A stretch of 56,990 nt of DNA, taken from the NCBI GenBank assembly GCA_035294245.1, contig DATGLG010000022.1, forward strand, positions 1 to 56,990, written 5' to 3'. A program made the position numbers and the translations under genes. Origin of the DNA: DATGLG01 sp035294245 (lineage in GTDB: Bacteria > Pseudomonadota > Alphaproteobacteria > JACZXZ01). A model generated the notes under the pieces. The model saw nothing but the letters and a program-made list of their open reading frames with translations. It searched no databases and was not told where the DNA came from. Within the stretch, counting starts at the first letter, position 1. Each line of letters opens with the position of its first letter. This document shows positions 15,547-23,883 of the stretch, piece by piece.

Positions 15547-17691
15547 ATGGAGCGCGTCCGTTCTTTCTCCGCACGCCTTGCATCGTCATGGCTCGCGCGC
15601 GTCTCGGCCCCGGCGATGGTCGGCGTCCTCGTGCTGGCGGTGTGCGCCTGCCTGGCCGGCTTCGTGGGCTGGAAGGTCTGGCAGGCGCGGCAGGCGACCC
15701 TTGCCGAGGCCGTCCTCGACACCGGGAACCTCGCGCGCACGCTGGCGCAGCACGCCGCGGCCACCTTCGAGAGCGTCGATCTCGTCCTCGACGGCGTCGT
15801 CGAGCGGGTGCGCCATGACGGCCTCGGCGCGCACCAGGCCGAGCGCCTTGGTCGCCTCCTGGCGATTCGCGCCCGCAACACGCCCGCGATCCGCGAGGCT
15901 GGCATTCTCGACGCGACCGGCCGCTGGATCGTCTCGTCCCTCCCGGTGCTGCCGGCCTACAGCAACGCCGATCGCGACTATTTCATCTATCACCGCGAAA
16001 ACGACGACCCCGGGATGCGCATCAACGCGCCCCTGCGCAGCCGCTTCAACGGGCGCTGGACGCTCGTGCTCACGCGGCGCCTCGAGCGGCGGGACGGCAG
16101 CTTCGCCGGGGTCGCCTTCGCCGCCATCGATTTCGACTACTTTCAACGCTTCTACGACAGCATCGACGTGGGGCCGCAGGGCGTCATCTCCCTCTTCCGC
16201 AGCGACGGCATCACGCTCGTCCGCCATCCCTTCGACGACGCGAATATCGGCCGCGACCTCGCCGATTCCCGCCTCTTTCACGACGAGCTGCCGAAAGCGC
16301 CGGCCGGGCATTACTGGACCACCTCGGCCTTTGACGGCATCCGTCGCCTCTACGCCTATGAGCGCCTGCCCCACTATCCCATCGTGGTGGGGGTCGGCAA
16401 GGCCGAGGACGATCTCCTCGCGCCCTGGCGCGCAGACGCCCGCACCGATCTCGCCGCGGGCGGCCTGCTCTGCCTTCTCGTCGTCGCGATGGGGACCGCG
16501 ATCGTCGTCCAGCTGCGTCGCCGCACCGCAGCCCAGCAGGCGCTCTCCGAAAGCGAGCGGCGCTATCGCCTCCTCGCCGACAACGTCTCCGACATCATCA
16601 GCGTCATCGACGCGCGGGACGTCCGCACCTATGTCTCGCCCTCCTGCCGGCAAGTGCTCGGCTATGCGCCCGAGGAGCTTGTCGGCCGCAACATCTTCGA
16701 GATCATTCATCCGCAGGACGCGCCTGGGGTCGAGGCGGCGCTGCGCTCCCTGCAGCAGGATGCGCCCGGCTGCGAGTATCAGAGTCGGATGCGGCGCAAG
16801 GACGGCGGCTATATCTGGGTCGAGATCGCGCGCCGCGCCATCCGCGATCCCGAATCGGGAGCGCTGATCGAGACCATCGGCGTCCTCCGCGACGTCAGCA
16901 AGCGCAAGGACCTCGAGGCGGCGCTGATCGAGGCGCGCACCACCGCCGAGCACGCGAGCGAGGCGAAATCCGCCTTCCTCGCCAATATGAGCCACGAGCT
17001 GCGCGCGCCGCTCAACGCGGTGATCGGCTTCGCGGACATGATCCGCGAGCAGGCCATCGGCCCGGTGGGCAGCCAGACCTATGTGGAGTATGCCGGGCTC
17101 ATCCGCGACAGCGGCGAGCATCTCCTCGACATGATCAACGACATCCTCGACTTCTCCAAGGTCGCGGCGGGGCGGCTCTCCCTCCACGAGGAGGAGGTCG
17201 ATCTCGGCGCCGTCATCGACGGCTGCGTGCGCATGCTGAGCCTGCGCGCCGATACCGCCAAGGTCAGCCTCGTCTTCGCGCCCATGGCGGCCCCCATCGA
17301 GCTGCGCTGCGACCACAAGCGCCTCAAGCAGATCTTCCTCAACCTCTTGACCAACGCCCTGAAATACACGCCCGCGGGCGGCCGCATCACCGTCACCGCC
17401 GCCGTCGACGGCGAGGGGCGGCCCGTGATCAGCGTGGCCGATACCGGCATCGGCATCGCCGAGGAGGATTTGCCCAAGGTGCTCCAGGCCTTCGCCCAGG
17501 TCGAGAACGAGAGCAACCGCCGCAGCCAGGGCACCGGCCTCGGCCTGCCCCTCACCAAGCGCCTCGTCGAGCTCCATGGCGGCACGCTCGAGCTCACCAG
17601 CCGCGTCGGCGCCGGGACCACGGCGATCGTCCGCCTGCCGCGCGAGCGCCTCGTCACCCCGCCGGGCGCCGGCCTCCGCGCCGTGGGGTAG
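15547..17691 (+). CDS. Membrane sensor histidine kinase (Cache-like, PAS, HisKA, HATPase)
   Basis: 714-residue inner-membrane kinase. Helix 1 spans about 21-43. A periplasmic double-Cache-like sensor (about 50-298, with NADRDYFIYHRE and FDYFQRFY) follows, then helix 2 at about 302-324. A PAS domain spans about 335-455. HisKA has the phosphate-accepting H483 in NMSHELRAPLN, and the HATPase has N603, DTGIGI and GTGLGLPL boxes. There is no receiver domain or neighbouring response regulator, so its partner is elsewhere. The ATG at 15547 gives a proper cytoplasmic start just before helix 1. It is divergent from the sugar operon; whether it controls that operon is unknown. Confidence 0.92.
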   Translation: MERVRSFSARLASSWLARVSAPAMVGVLVLAVCACLAGFVGWKVWQARQATLAEAVLDTGNLARTLAQHAAATFESVDLVLDGVVERVRHDGLGAHQAERLGRLLAIRARNTPAIREAGILDATGRWIVSSLPVLPAYSNADRDYFIYHRENDDPGMRINAPLRSRFNGRWTLVLTRRLERRDGSFAGVAFAAIDFDYFQRFYDSIDVGPQGVISLFRSDGITLVRHPFDDANIGRDLADSRLFHDELPKAPAGHYWTTSAFDGIRRLYAYERLPHYPIVVGVGKAEDDLLAPWRADARTDLAAGGLLCLLVVAMGTAIVVQLRRRTAAQQALSESERRYRLLADNVSDIISVIDARDVRTYVSPSCRQVLGYAPEELVGRNIFEIIHPQDAPGVEAALRSLQQDAPGCEYQSRMRRKDGGYIWVEIARRAIRDPESGALIETIGVLRDVSKRKDLEAALIEARTTAEHASEAKSAFLANMSHELRAPLNAVIGFADMIREQAIGPVGSQTYVEYAGLIRDSGEHLLDMINDILDFSKVAAGRLSLHEEEVDLGAVIDGCVRMLSLRADTAKVSLVFAPMAAPIELRCDHKRLKQIFLNLLTNALKYTPAGGRITVTAAVDGEGRPVISVADTGIGIAEEDLPKVLQAFAQVENESNRRSQGTGLGLPLTKRLVELHGGTLELTSRVGAGTTAIVRLPRERLVTPPGAGLRAVG

Positions 17692-17701
17692 GCGCTCAGA
17701 A

Positions 17702-17813
17702 TGGCGGCGTCATCGCGAGGCCGCCGCCAGGCGGCCGTGGCGATCCAGAACGCTTGTCTTGCTCTGGATTGCCTCGCGCCCGACGCCGCGGGCGCTCGCA
17801 ATGACCGCTCCTC
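17702..17813 (+). repeat. Diverged family B palindromic repeat
   Basis: A spacer sequence running from GGCGTCATCGCGAGGCC through CCAGGCGGCCGTGGCGATCCAG to CTGGATTGCCTCGC and GCTCGCAATGACC. It has the same CTGGATTGC ... GCAATGAC ends as the shorter family B copies at 2164 and 4352, with extra internal palindromes. It lies between the converging ends of the sensor kinase and the cupin-rhodanese gene, where the hairpins might also act as a terminator. There is no T-run. Confidence 0.55.
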
Positions 17814-17825
17814 GGATCGAGAACC

Positions 17826-19997
17826 CTACCTCAGCACGCGGAAGCGGGCGTCGCCGTCGCGGGCGATCTGGGCCGGCAGGTCGACCTCCCATTTAAGGTA
17901 GTCGCGCATCGCCGCCTCGACGCTCTCGCGGCGGTCGTAGGGGCGGTACCAGACATCCTCGGTCTCGTCGGCGAGATGCTCGAGGCCCTCCGCGAGCGGC
18001 AGCCCCGCCGCCCGCCACGCGGCGGTTCCACCTTCGAGCACGCGAAGCTCGCGCTTGGTAAGGGTTGCGAGATCCCGCGCGGCATAGCGGGCGACGACAC
18101 CGTCCGGCGAGGTCAGCACCAGGGTCCTCGCCGCCGGCAGCTTGGCGAGGCTCTCGGAGAGGCGCGCGCGGATGGCGAACCAGGCGCCGGGAATATGCGC
18201 GGCGCGGTATTCGAGGCTGGTGGCGAAATCGACCACGACGGCCTCGCCGGCCTCGATCATCGCGCGCGCCGCGGCGGGGGCGATCGTCGCCACGGCCGGC
18301 GCGTCGCCGGCGAGGCGGAGCGGCTCGGGGCCTCGCTCGGGCCCGTCTGCCGGCAGCGCCGCGTCGAGGACATAGACGTCCTCCCAGCCCATCTGGATCA
18401 GCCACGAGGCCGTCATCGTCGCACGCACGCCGTCGCTGTCGGCCAGCACGATGCGGGCGTTCCGCGTGCCCGCGTATTGATCGGTCGCCTGGACGAGCTG
18501 GCCGCCGGGGGCGGAGCGCCAGCCCGGGCGATGCCCGGCCGCGTATTCCTCGGGGCTGCGCACGTCGAAGCGGTAGAGCGTGCGCCGCGTCGCCTCCGCC
18601 TCGAAGCGCGCGAGGGTCGCCGTGTCGATGCGGCGAAGCCCGGCGCGCTCGCCCACGCGCGCCGCCGCCTCGCGCGCCTTGGCGAGGCCCGCCGGCGAGG
18701 GTGGCGGTGCTGTATCGGCGCAGCCTCGCGCCAGCTCGAAGCCGGCGAGGTGCCAGCCCATGGTGCCGTCCTTCAGCGCGACGACGCGGTTGGGCAGCCC
18801 CGCATTGATGAGCGACTGGGCGCCGATGATGCTGCGCGTGCGTCCGGCGCAGTTCACGACGACGAGGGTCTCGGGGCGCCGCACCAGGTCGAAGGCGCGA
18901 TAGACGAGCTCGGCGCCGGGGCAATCGACGCCGCCGGGAATGCTCATCGCGCGGAACTCGTCGAGGGGGCGGCTGTCGAGGATCACCACGTCCTCCTTGG
19001 CGTCGAGGCGGCGCTTGAGCTCTGCCGCCTCGATGCGCGGCGTGTCGCAGCGATGCTCGACGAGCTCGCCGAAGGCCTTGCTCGGCACGAAGACGCCGCT
19101 GAAGAGCTCATAGCCCGCCGCGCGCCAGCCGGCCACGCCGCCTTTCAGCACCGCGATATTCTTCCAGCCGAGCGCGAAGAGACGATAGGCGGCGCGCTGG
19201 GCGAGCTCGCCGCCATCGTCGTCGCAGACGACGACGCGCGCCGTGCGCCGCGGCACCAGGCGGTCGATGCCGAGCTCGAGCCGGCTGAGCGGGAGCGAGC
19301 TCGCGAAGAGAAGATGGCTGCGCGCGAAGACCCCACCCTCGCGCACGTCGAGGATGGCGAGCTCCTCGCCGTCGGCGAGCATCGCCTTCACCGCCTGCGG
19401 CGTCGCCTCCGGCGTGCGAATGCGCGGGGCGCTCGGGAAGACGCGATAGCGCCCGCCCTCGTCGGACTCGAACTGGATGCGCTCAGGCAGATGCTCGAGG
19501 CTAAGCCCGTAGAGGTGGAGATGGAGCGCCGCCTCGCCGCCGGTCACGGCGATGGTGTGGAAATCATCGGGGAGGAAGGCGACGGCGTTGCCGCGCACCA
19601 CCGTGAGCTCGCCGGTCTTGCGCAGCTTGCCCTCGCCCGGTGTCGCCCGATTGTCGATGCGGTCGTAGAAGACGTTGTGCTCCTCGCCATAGACGCCCGA
19701 GATCACCGCCCAGGTGGTGTGGTTGTGGGGCAGCACCGCCTTGCCCGGCACCCCCGCCGAGGCGTAGAGGGCGAAGCGATGATCCGCATCCTCGGCGAGG
19801 CGATAGATGCGCGCCGTCGCACCCTCGGGCACCGCGAAATCCTCGGGCGGGAACAGCTCGCTCCGGCTGGCGAGCGCGATGAGGGCGGGCTTGAGCGCCT
19901 CGAGGGCCGCGGCGCCGACGCCGAGGCTGGCCTCGATGGCGCGCGCCTGCTCGACCGTCTGCTGCACCGCGCGGAAGCGCTCCTCCATCACCGACAT
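17826..19997 (-). CDS. Cysteine-dioxygenase-like cupin fused to four rhodanese domains
   Basis: 723-residue cytoplasmic protein. Residues about 50-180 form a cupin with the CDO-type metal set H91-x-H93 and H147 (HNHTTWAV, DDFHTI). Four rhodanese repeats follow at about 200-300, 320-425, 460-548 and 570-670. Repeats 1 and 2 keep a cysteine at the active-loop position (C258 in VVVCDDDGG; C383 in NCAGRTRS). In repeats 3 and 4 it is replaced (D520 in LADSDG; S630 in TSPDG), so these two are probably inactive scaffolds. A likely role is oxidation of a thiol coupled to sulfane-sulfur transfer. The start at 19997 has GGGAG seven bases upstream; a 16-residue longer reading is less likely. No sulfur-operon partner is adjacent. 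Confidence 0.85.
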   Translation of the reverse strand: MSVMEERFRAVQQTVEQARAIEASLGVGAAALEALKPALIALASRSELFPPEDFAVPEGATARIYRLAEDADHRFALYASAGVPGKAVLPHNHTTWAVISGVYGEEHNVFYDRIDNRATPGEGKLRKTGELTVVRGNAVAFLPDDFHTIAVTGGEAALHLHLYGLSLEHLPERIQFESDEGGRYRVFPSAPRIRTPEATPQAVKAMLADGEELAILDVREGGVFARSHLLFASSLPLSRLELGIDRLVPRRTARVVVCDDDGGELAQRAAYRLFALGWKNIAVLKGGVAGWRAAGYELFSGVFVPSKAFGELVEHRCDTPRIEAAELKRRLDAKEDVVILDSRPLDEFRAMSIPGGVDCPGAELVYRAFDLVRRPETLVVVNCAGRTRSIIGAQSLINAGLPNRVVALKDGTMGWHLAGFELARGCADTAPPPSPAGLAKAREAAARVGERAGLRRIDTATLARFEAEATRRTLYRFDVRSPEEYAAGHRPGWRSAPGGQLVQATDQYAGTRNARIVLADSDGVRATMTASWLIQMGWEDVYVLDAALPADGPERGPEPLRLAGDAPAVATIAPAAARAMIEAGEAVVVDFATSLEYRAAHIPGAWFAIRARLSESLAKLPAARTLVLTSPDGVVARYAARDLATLTKRELRVLEGGTAAWRAAGLPLAEGLEHLADETEDVWYRPYDRRESVEAAMRDYLKWEVDLPAQIARDGDARFRVLR

Positions 19998-20145
19998 GGC
20001 ATGACTCCCGAGAACAGGATGGCGTAAAGGAGCAAGTATAGGCAAAAGCCGCCGGGCGCCTCAGCAAAATTCGGCGACGGTGCAGGGTTGGCGGCGACCT
20101 GCTAGAGTTCCCTCCTGACTTCCAGACCCGCTCGCAGGAGCCGCT

Positions 20146-20775
20146 ATGGCCTCGCCCGACGACGACCGCACGCCCCTCGATCACTGGAATCAGCGCTTCG
20201 CCGGCGAGCACTACCATTTCGGCACGGCGCCGAACCGCTTCCTCGCCGCTCACGGCCATCTGCTGCGCCCGGGCCAGCGGGTGCTGGCAGTGGCGGACGG
20301 CGAGGGCCGCAACGGCGTCTGGCTCGCCGAGCAGGGCCTCGACGTCCATGCCGTCGATTTCTCGCCCAATGCTCTCGCCAAGTCCCGCCGCCTCGCCGCC
20401 GAGCGCGGCGTCACGATGACTCACGAGCAGGCCGATCTCTCGCAATGGACATGGCCGGACGCCGCCTTCGACGTCGTCGCCGCGATTTTCATCCAGTTCG
20501 CGGGGCCGGCGCTGCGTGAGCGCATCTTCGCGGGCATGCAGCGCGCGCTCAAGCCCGGCGGGCTCCTTCTCCTCGAGGGCTACCGGCCCGAGCAGCTCGA
20601 ATACCGCACCGGCGGCCCGCCGCACCTCGAGAATCTCTACACCGAGGCGATGCTGCGGGCCGCCTTCGCCGCGATGGAGATCACCGAGCTCAGCGCCTAT
20701 GACGCCGAGGTCCAAGAGGGGCCGGGCCATCACGGCATGTCGGCGCTTATCGACCTCGTCGCGCGGAAGCGATAG
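20146..20775 (+). CDS. Class I SAM-dependent methyltransferase (TehB/thiopurine-type)
   Basis: 209-residue cytoplasmic methyltransferase. The SAM-binding motif I is VLAVADGEGRNGVWLAEQG (about 47-65), with the acidic end of beta-2 in VDFSPNAL. Motif post-I is QADLSQW, and a typical RALKPGGLLLLEGY follows. The N-terminal DHWNQRFAGEHYHFG resembles TehB-like and tellurite or thiol methyltransferases that open with a W-x-x-R-F/Y stretch. A clear ribosome site (GCAGGAG) lies five bases before the ATG. It is divergent from the cupin-rhodanese gene across 148 bp, which would fit a sulfur/thiol detoxification theme, but the substrate is unknown. Confidence 0.88.
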   Translation: MASPDDDRTPLDHWNQRFAGEHYHFGTAPNRFLAAHGHLLRPGQRVLAVADGEGRNGVWLAEQGLDVHAVDFSPNALAKSRRLAAERGVTMTHEQADLSQWTWPDAAFDVVAAIFIQFAGPALRERIFAGMQRALKPGGLLLLEGYRPEQLEYRTGGPPHLENLYTEAMLRAAFAAMEITELSAYDAEVQEGPGHHGMSALIDLVARKR

Positions 20776-20848
20776 AATGCCGCTGCGCGGGGATGGCGCG
20801 CACGGCGCGTGACGGCGGCCTCGGGCCGCAGCGTGGGGATGAGCCGCG

Positions 20849-21130
20849 ATGGGCAATTTCTCCAGGACATCGCAATCGAGCGCGCGGCTCGGCAGCCGTG
20901 TCGCGCCGCTTCACCGCGTGCCCGCCGCGGCCAACGACAACGAGCCGCGGCACCGCTTCGAGCCGCCCGGTCCCCTCCTACGCAGCTATCTCATCCTCCT
21001 GCTGGTGGGTGTCGGCGTCGCGCTTTTTTATTGGCTGGCGACGGCCTTCGTCGATTGGGACCGCGTGCAGTCTTGCGTGACCTTGGGGCACCGCAACTGC
21101 GTGCCGTCGATCCCCCTCGACCAGCAATAG
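20849..21130 (+). CDS. Small single-helix membrane protein, paralogue 1
   Basis: 93 residues. The basic, low-complexity N-terminus (about 45 residues, with AAANDNEP) is followed by one hydrophobic helix (about 46-66) and a short tail with two cysteines. The stretch FYWLATAFVDWDRVQSCV and the ending HRNCVPSI match the next gene residue for residue over about 30 positions, so the pair arose by duplication. The cysteine spacing (SCV, about seven residues, NCV) is conserved between them and could form a disulfide outside the membrane. I do not know a function. The ATG follows GATGAGCCGCG. It may be co-transcribed with the methyltransferase upstream (73-bp gap). Confidence 0.75.
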   Translation: MGNFSRTSQSSARLGSRVAPLHRVPAAANDNEPRHRFEPPGPLLRSYLILLLVGVGVALFYWLATAFVDWDRVQSCVTLGHRNCVPSIPLDQQ

Positions 21131-21133
21131 GCG

Positions 21134-21331
21134 ATGGACGGCGGGAGCCCGGACGGCAATGACGGACAGGGCGGCGGCAGTCCATTGACCATCCTCGCGG
21201 TGATCGCCGGCGTCGCCCTGCTCTACTGGCTCGCCACCAGCTTCGTCGAATGGAACAAGGTGCAGAGCTGCGTCGGCTATGGCGGGCGCAATTGCGCGCC
21301 GCGCATCGATCTGCAGGCGCCGGCACGATAG
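21134..21331 (+). CDS. Small single-helix membrane protein, paralogue 2
   Basis: 65 residues with a Gly/Asp-rich N-terminus (about 17 residues), one helix (about 19-38) and a tail. The tail LYWLATSFVEWNKVQSCVGY and NCAPRI is clearly the same as in the 93-residue protein that ends three bases earlier. Both cysteines are kept at the same spacing. The start is ATG at 21134, directly after the TAG of the first copy. The pair presumably makes two subunits of one small membrane complex; this is inference. It could instead be an accessory of the MFS transporter starting 124 bp downstream. Confidence 0.72.
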   Translation: MDGGSPDGNDGQGGGSPLTILAVIAGVALLYWLATSFVEWNKVQSCVGYGGRNCAPRIDLQAPAR

Positions 21332-21455
21332 GCGGCGTACGCGGCCTCCCGTCGCGATCCCGTCGCGCGAACGTGATGCCGCCGCGCGCCACCCGCATTG
21401 TGGTGCCGCCGGCGCCACGCTATCGTCGCGCCGCAAAGCGATCTGGGAGCGCGCG

Positions 21456-22844
21456 ATGGCGATAGGGCAGGGCGGATATCCTTCGGCGGCCGGGTCACGG
21501 CTCGGGCCGCTGCTCGACGGTCTCGCCTGGCGCCCCATCCACACGCGCATCACCCTCGTGCTGGGCTTCGGCTGGATGCTCGACGCCTTCGAGGTCAACA
21601 TCGTCGGCAGCGTCCTCGGCGTGCTCCAGAGGCTATGGCAGGTCACCACCGCCGAGGCCTCGCTCCTCGTCTCGGTCTGGCTGATCGGCATCATGATCGG
21701 GGCCTTGCTCTTCGGCTATGCGGCCGACCGCTTCGGTCGCCGCCGGCTCTTCGTCGTCACCCTTCTCGTCTATGCGACCTTCACCGTCGTCTCGGCGCTG
21801 TCGCCGGGCTATGACGCCTTCCTCGTCTTCCGCTTCCTGACCGCGATCGGTGTCGGCGCCGAGTATTCGGCGGTGAACGCCGCGATCGGCGAGCTGATCC
21901 CGGCGCGCTATCGCGGCCGCGCCGCCGCCGCGGTGATGAATTTCTGGCCCTTGGGCTCGATCCTCGCCGGCGTGGCGACCCTCTATTTCATCAATCTGCT
22001 GCCGGCCTCGATCGGCTGGCGCTGCGCCTTCGCCCTTGGCGCCGTCGTCGCCCTCTTCAGCGTATGGGCGCGCCGCGCGCTCCCGGAATCGCCGCGCTGG
22101 CTGCTCGGCCGCGGCCGCAAGGCGGAGGCCGCGGCGGCCTCGGCTTTGATCGCCGGCACGGCCCAGGCGCTCGACGGTGCGGCGGCGGCCGCAAGCCCGG
22201 ACGCCGCGAGCCTCCGGCGCCAGCTCGGCGAGCTCCTGCGCCGCCATCCGGGGCGCCTCGCCCTTGGCTGCGCCCTCGATTTCTCGGAGGCCGCCGGCTA
22301 TTACGGCCTCTTCGCCCTTCTGCCGCTCCTGGTGCTGCCCCATATCCACATCGCCGACGAGGTCGTGCCGTGGTTCTTCATCATCGGCAATGTCGGCGCC
22401 GCGGTGGGCGGCCTCATCGCCGCCTATCTCCTCGACAAGGCGGGGCGCAAGGCGACCGTGGCCGGCTTCTATCTCCTCGCCGCCCTCGCGATGCTGAGCA
22501 TGGCAAGCGCCACCGCGGCGGGCAGCGCCGCCGGCGTCATGCTCGCCTTCACCATCGCCAATCTCTGCGCCACGGGAGCGTGGATCGCCGCCTATCCCAC
22601 CTTCTCGGAGCTGTTCCCGACGCGGATGCGCGCGACGGGCATCGGCTTCTCCGTCGCCTTCGGCCGCATCGGCGCCGCCATCGCACCCCCACTCCTCGTC
22701 GCGGTGGCGCAGCGCCTCTCCCTCATGGCCGCCTTCGGCGTCATCGCCGGCTTCTGGCTCATCGGCGTCGCGGCGATGATCCCGTGGTCGCTCTGGGGGG
22801 CCGAGGGACGCAACTGCCCGCTCGAAGTCCTTGCAGGAGAGTGA
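21456..22844 (+). CDS. MFS transporter (sugar/aromatic acid:proton symporter type)
   Basis: 462-residue inner-membrane carrier with about 12 helices. Loop 2-3 has the MFS motif A as GYAADRFGRRRL, helix 4 has FRFLTAIGVGAEY, and the repeat motif appears after helix 8 as LLDKAGRKA. The central cytoplasmic loop (about 190-245) is Ala/Arg rich. The sequence FPTRMRATGIGF in the second half is typical of the SP/AAHS branches, which carry sugars, aromatic acids or small carboxylates. The ATG at 21456 has GGGAG a few bases upstream; a longer in-frame reading from 21279 overlaps the small membrane gene and is rejected. The substrate is unknown. Confidence 0.9.
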   Translation: MAIGQGGYPSAAGSRLGPLLDGLAWRPIHTRITLVLGFGWMLDAFEVNIVGSVLGVLQRLWQVTTAEASLLVSVWLIGIMIGALLFGYAADRFGRRRLFVVTLLVYATFTVVSALSPGYDAFLVFRFLTAIGVGAEYSAVNAAIGELIPARYRGRAAAAVMNFWPLGSILAGVATLYFINLLPASIGWRCAFALGAVVALFSVWARRALPESPRWLLGRGRKAEAAAASALIAGTAQALDGAAAAASPDAASLRRQLGELLRRHPGRLALGCALDFSEAAGYYGLFALLPLLVLPHIHIADEVVPWFFIIGNVGAAVGGLIAAYLLDKAGRKATVAGFYLLAALAMLSMASATAAGSAAGVMLAFTIANLCATGAWIAAYPTFSELFPTRMRATGIGFSVAFGRIGAAIAPPLLVAVAQRLSLMAAFGVIAGFWLIGVAAMIPWSLWGAEGRNCPLEVLAGE

Positions 22845-22977
22845 GGGCGAGCATCCCGCTCACCCGGACCCGCTTTCGCGATGAAGGGCGACGCCGAGGG
22901 CGGCGAGGATCGCGGCTGAGGAGTTTGGCGGCAAGAAGCGGATGGACGGGGGGCGGGCGCGGCCTCATCTTTCCGCC

Positions 22978-23712
22978 ATGACCGCCACCGCCACCATCCC
23001 CCCGGCCGAGGTCAGGGACCGCCTCGCCGAGATCGACTGGGACGCCGTCGCGGGCGCTCTCGACGCCCGCGGCTACGCCACGCTCCCGGCGCTTCTCAAC
23101 CCGGAGATATGTCGCGAGCTCGCCGCTCTCTACGAGACCGAAGATCGTTTCCGCAGCCGTGTGGTGATGCAGCGCCACGGCTTCGGCAGCGGCGAGTACA
23201 AATATCTGCGCTATCCCCTGCCAAGCCCCGTCGAAGCCCTGCGCCGCGCGCTCTATCCTCGCCTCGCGCCCATCGCCAATCGCTGGCGCGCGGCCTTGGG
23301 CGAGGAGGGGCGCTTTCCGCCGCGTCTCGCGGCCTATCTCGCCGAATGCCACGCCACCGGGCAGACCCAGCCGACGCCGCTTCTCCTCAAATACGGGGCC
23401 GGGGACTACAACTGCCTGCACCAGGACCTCTACGGCCCCCTGGTCTTCCCCTTGCAGCTCACCCTGCTTCTGAGCACACCCGGCGCGGAGTTCACCGGCG
23501 GCGAGTTCCTCCTCGTCGAGCAGCGGCCGCGCATGCAGTCGCGCGCCGAGGTGGTGCCGCTCGCGCAAGGCGAGGCGGTGATCTTCCCGGTGCATCACCG
23601 CCCCGTGCGCGGCGCGCGCGGCTTCTACCGCGTCAATCTCCGCCACGGGGTGAGCCGCATCCGCTCGGGCCGGCGCTTCACCCTCGGCATCATCTTCCAC
23701 GACGCGCGGTAG
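22978..23712 (+). CDS. 2OG-Fe(II) oxygenase family protein
   Basis: 244-residue protein of the double-stranded-beta-helix dioxygenase group, resembling the Oxygenase-NA family (PF09859). The iron site is H148-x-D150 in CLHQDLYG with a distal His, most likely H223 in RVNLRHGVSR. The 2OG-binding Arg is probably in the IRSGRRF segment. The N-terminal about 100 residues form a helical cap (NPEICRELAALYE). ATG at 22978 is chosen; an ATG at 22942 would add 12 unlikely residues. The family's substrates are mostly unknown; some members hydroxylate proteins or nucleic acids. It has no evident operon link to the MFS gene 133 bp upstream. Confidence 0.82.
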   Translation: MTATATIPPAEVRDRLAEIDWDAVAGALDARGYATLPALLNPEICRELAALYETEDRFRSRVVMQRHGFGSGEYKYLRYPLPSPVEALRRALYPRLAPIANRWRAALGEEGRFPPRLAAYLAECHATGQTQPTPLLLKYGAGDYNCLHQDLYGPLVFPLQLTLLLSTPGAEFTGGEFLLVEQRPRMQSRAEVVPLAQGEAVIFPVHHRPVRGARGFYRVNLRHGVSRIRSGRRFTLGIIFHDAR

Positions 23713-23739
23713 GCGGCTCGTGGGGTGAGCGCTCATTTG

Positions 23740-23870
23740 TACCCGTCGCCCCGGACAAGCCGCGCGGGGCGCGGCGCGATCCGGGGCCCAGAGCGTAGGC
23801 TATGGTTTCGAACTGGCCCTCGGCTCTCCCCCGGACCAAGCCGGGCTCGGCCAGGGTGACGGCGATGACT
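23740..23870 (+). repeat. Diverged intergenic palindrome cluster
   Basis: Spacer between convergent genes with several GC-rich inverted segments (CGGGGCGCGGCGCGATCCGG, CCCCCGGACCAAGCCGGG). These resemble common alphaproteobacterial CCGGA-x-AAG-CCGG spacer repeats followed by AGGGTGACGGC. There is no good internal copy elsewhere in the window, so the assignment rests on appearance only. Confidence 0.35.
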
Positions 23871-23883
23871 GCAATGCGCGCGA

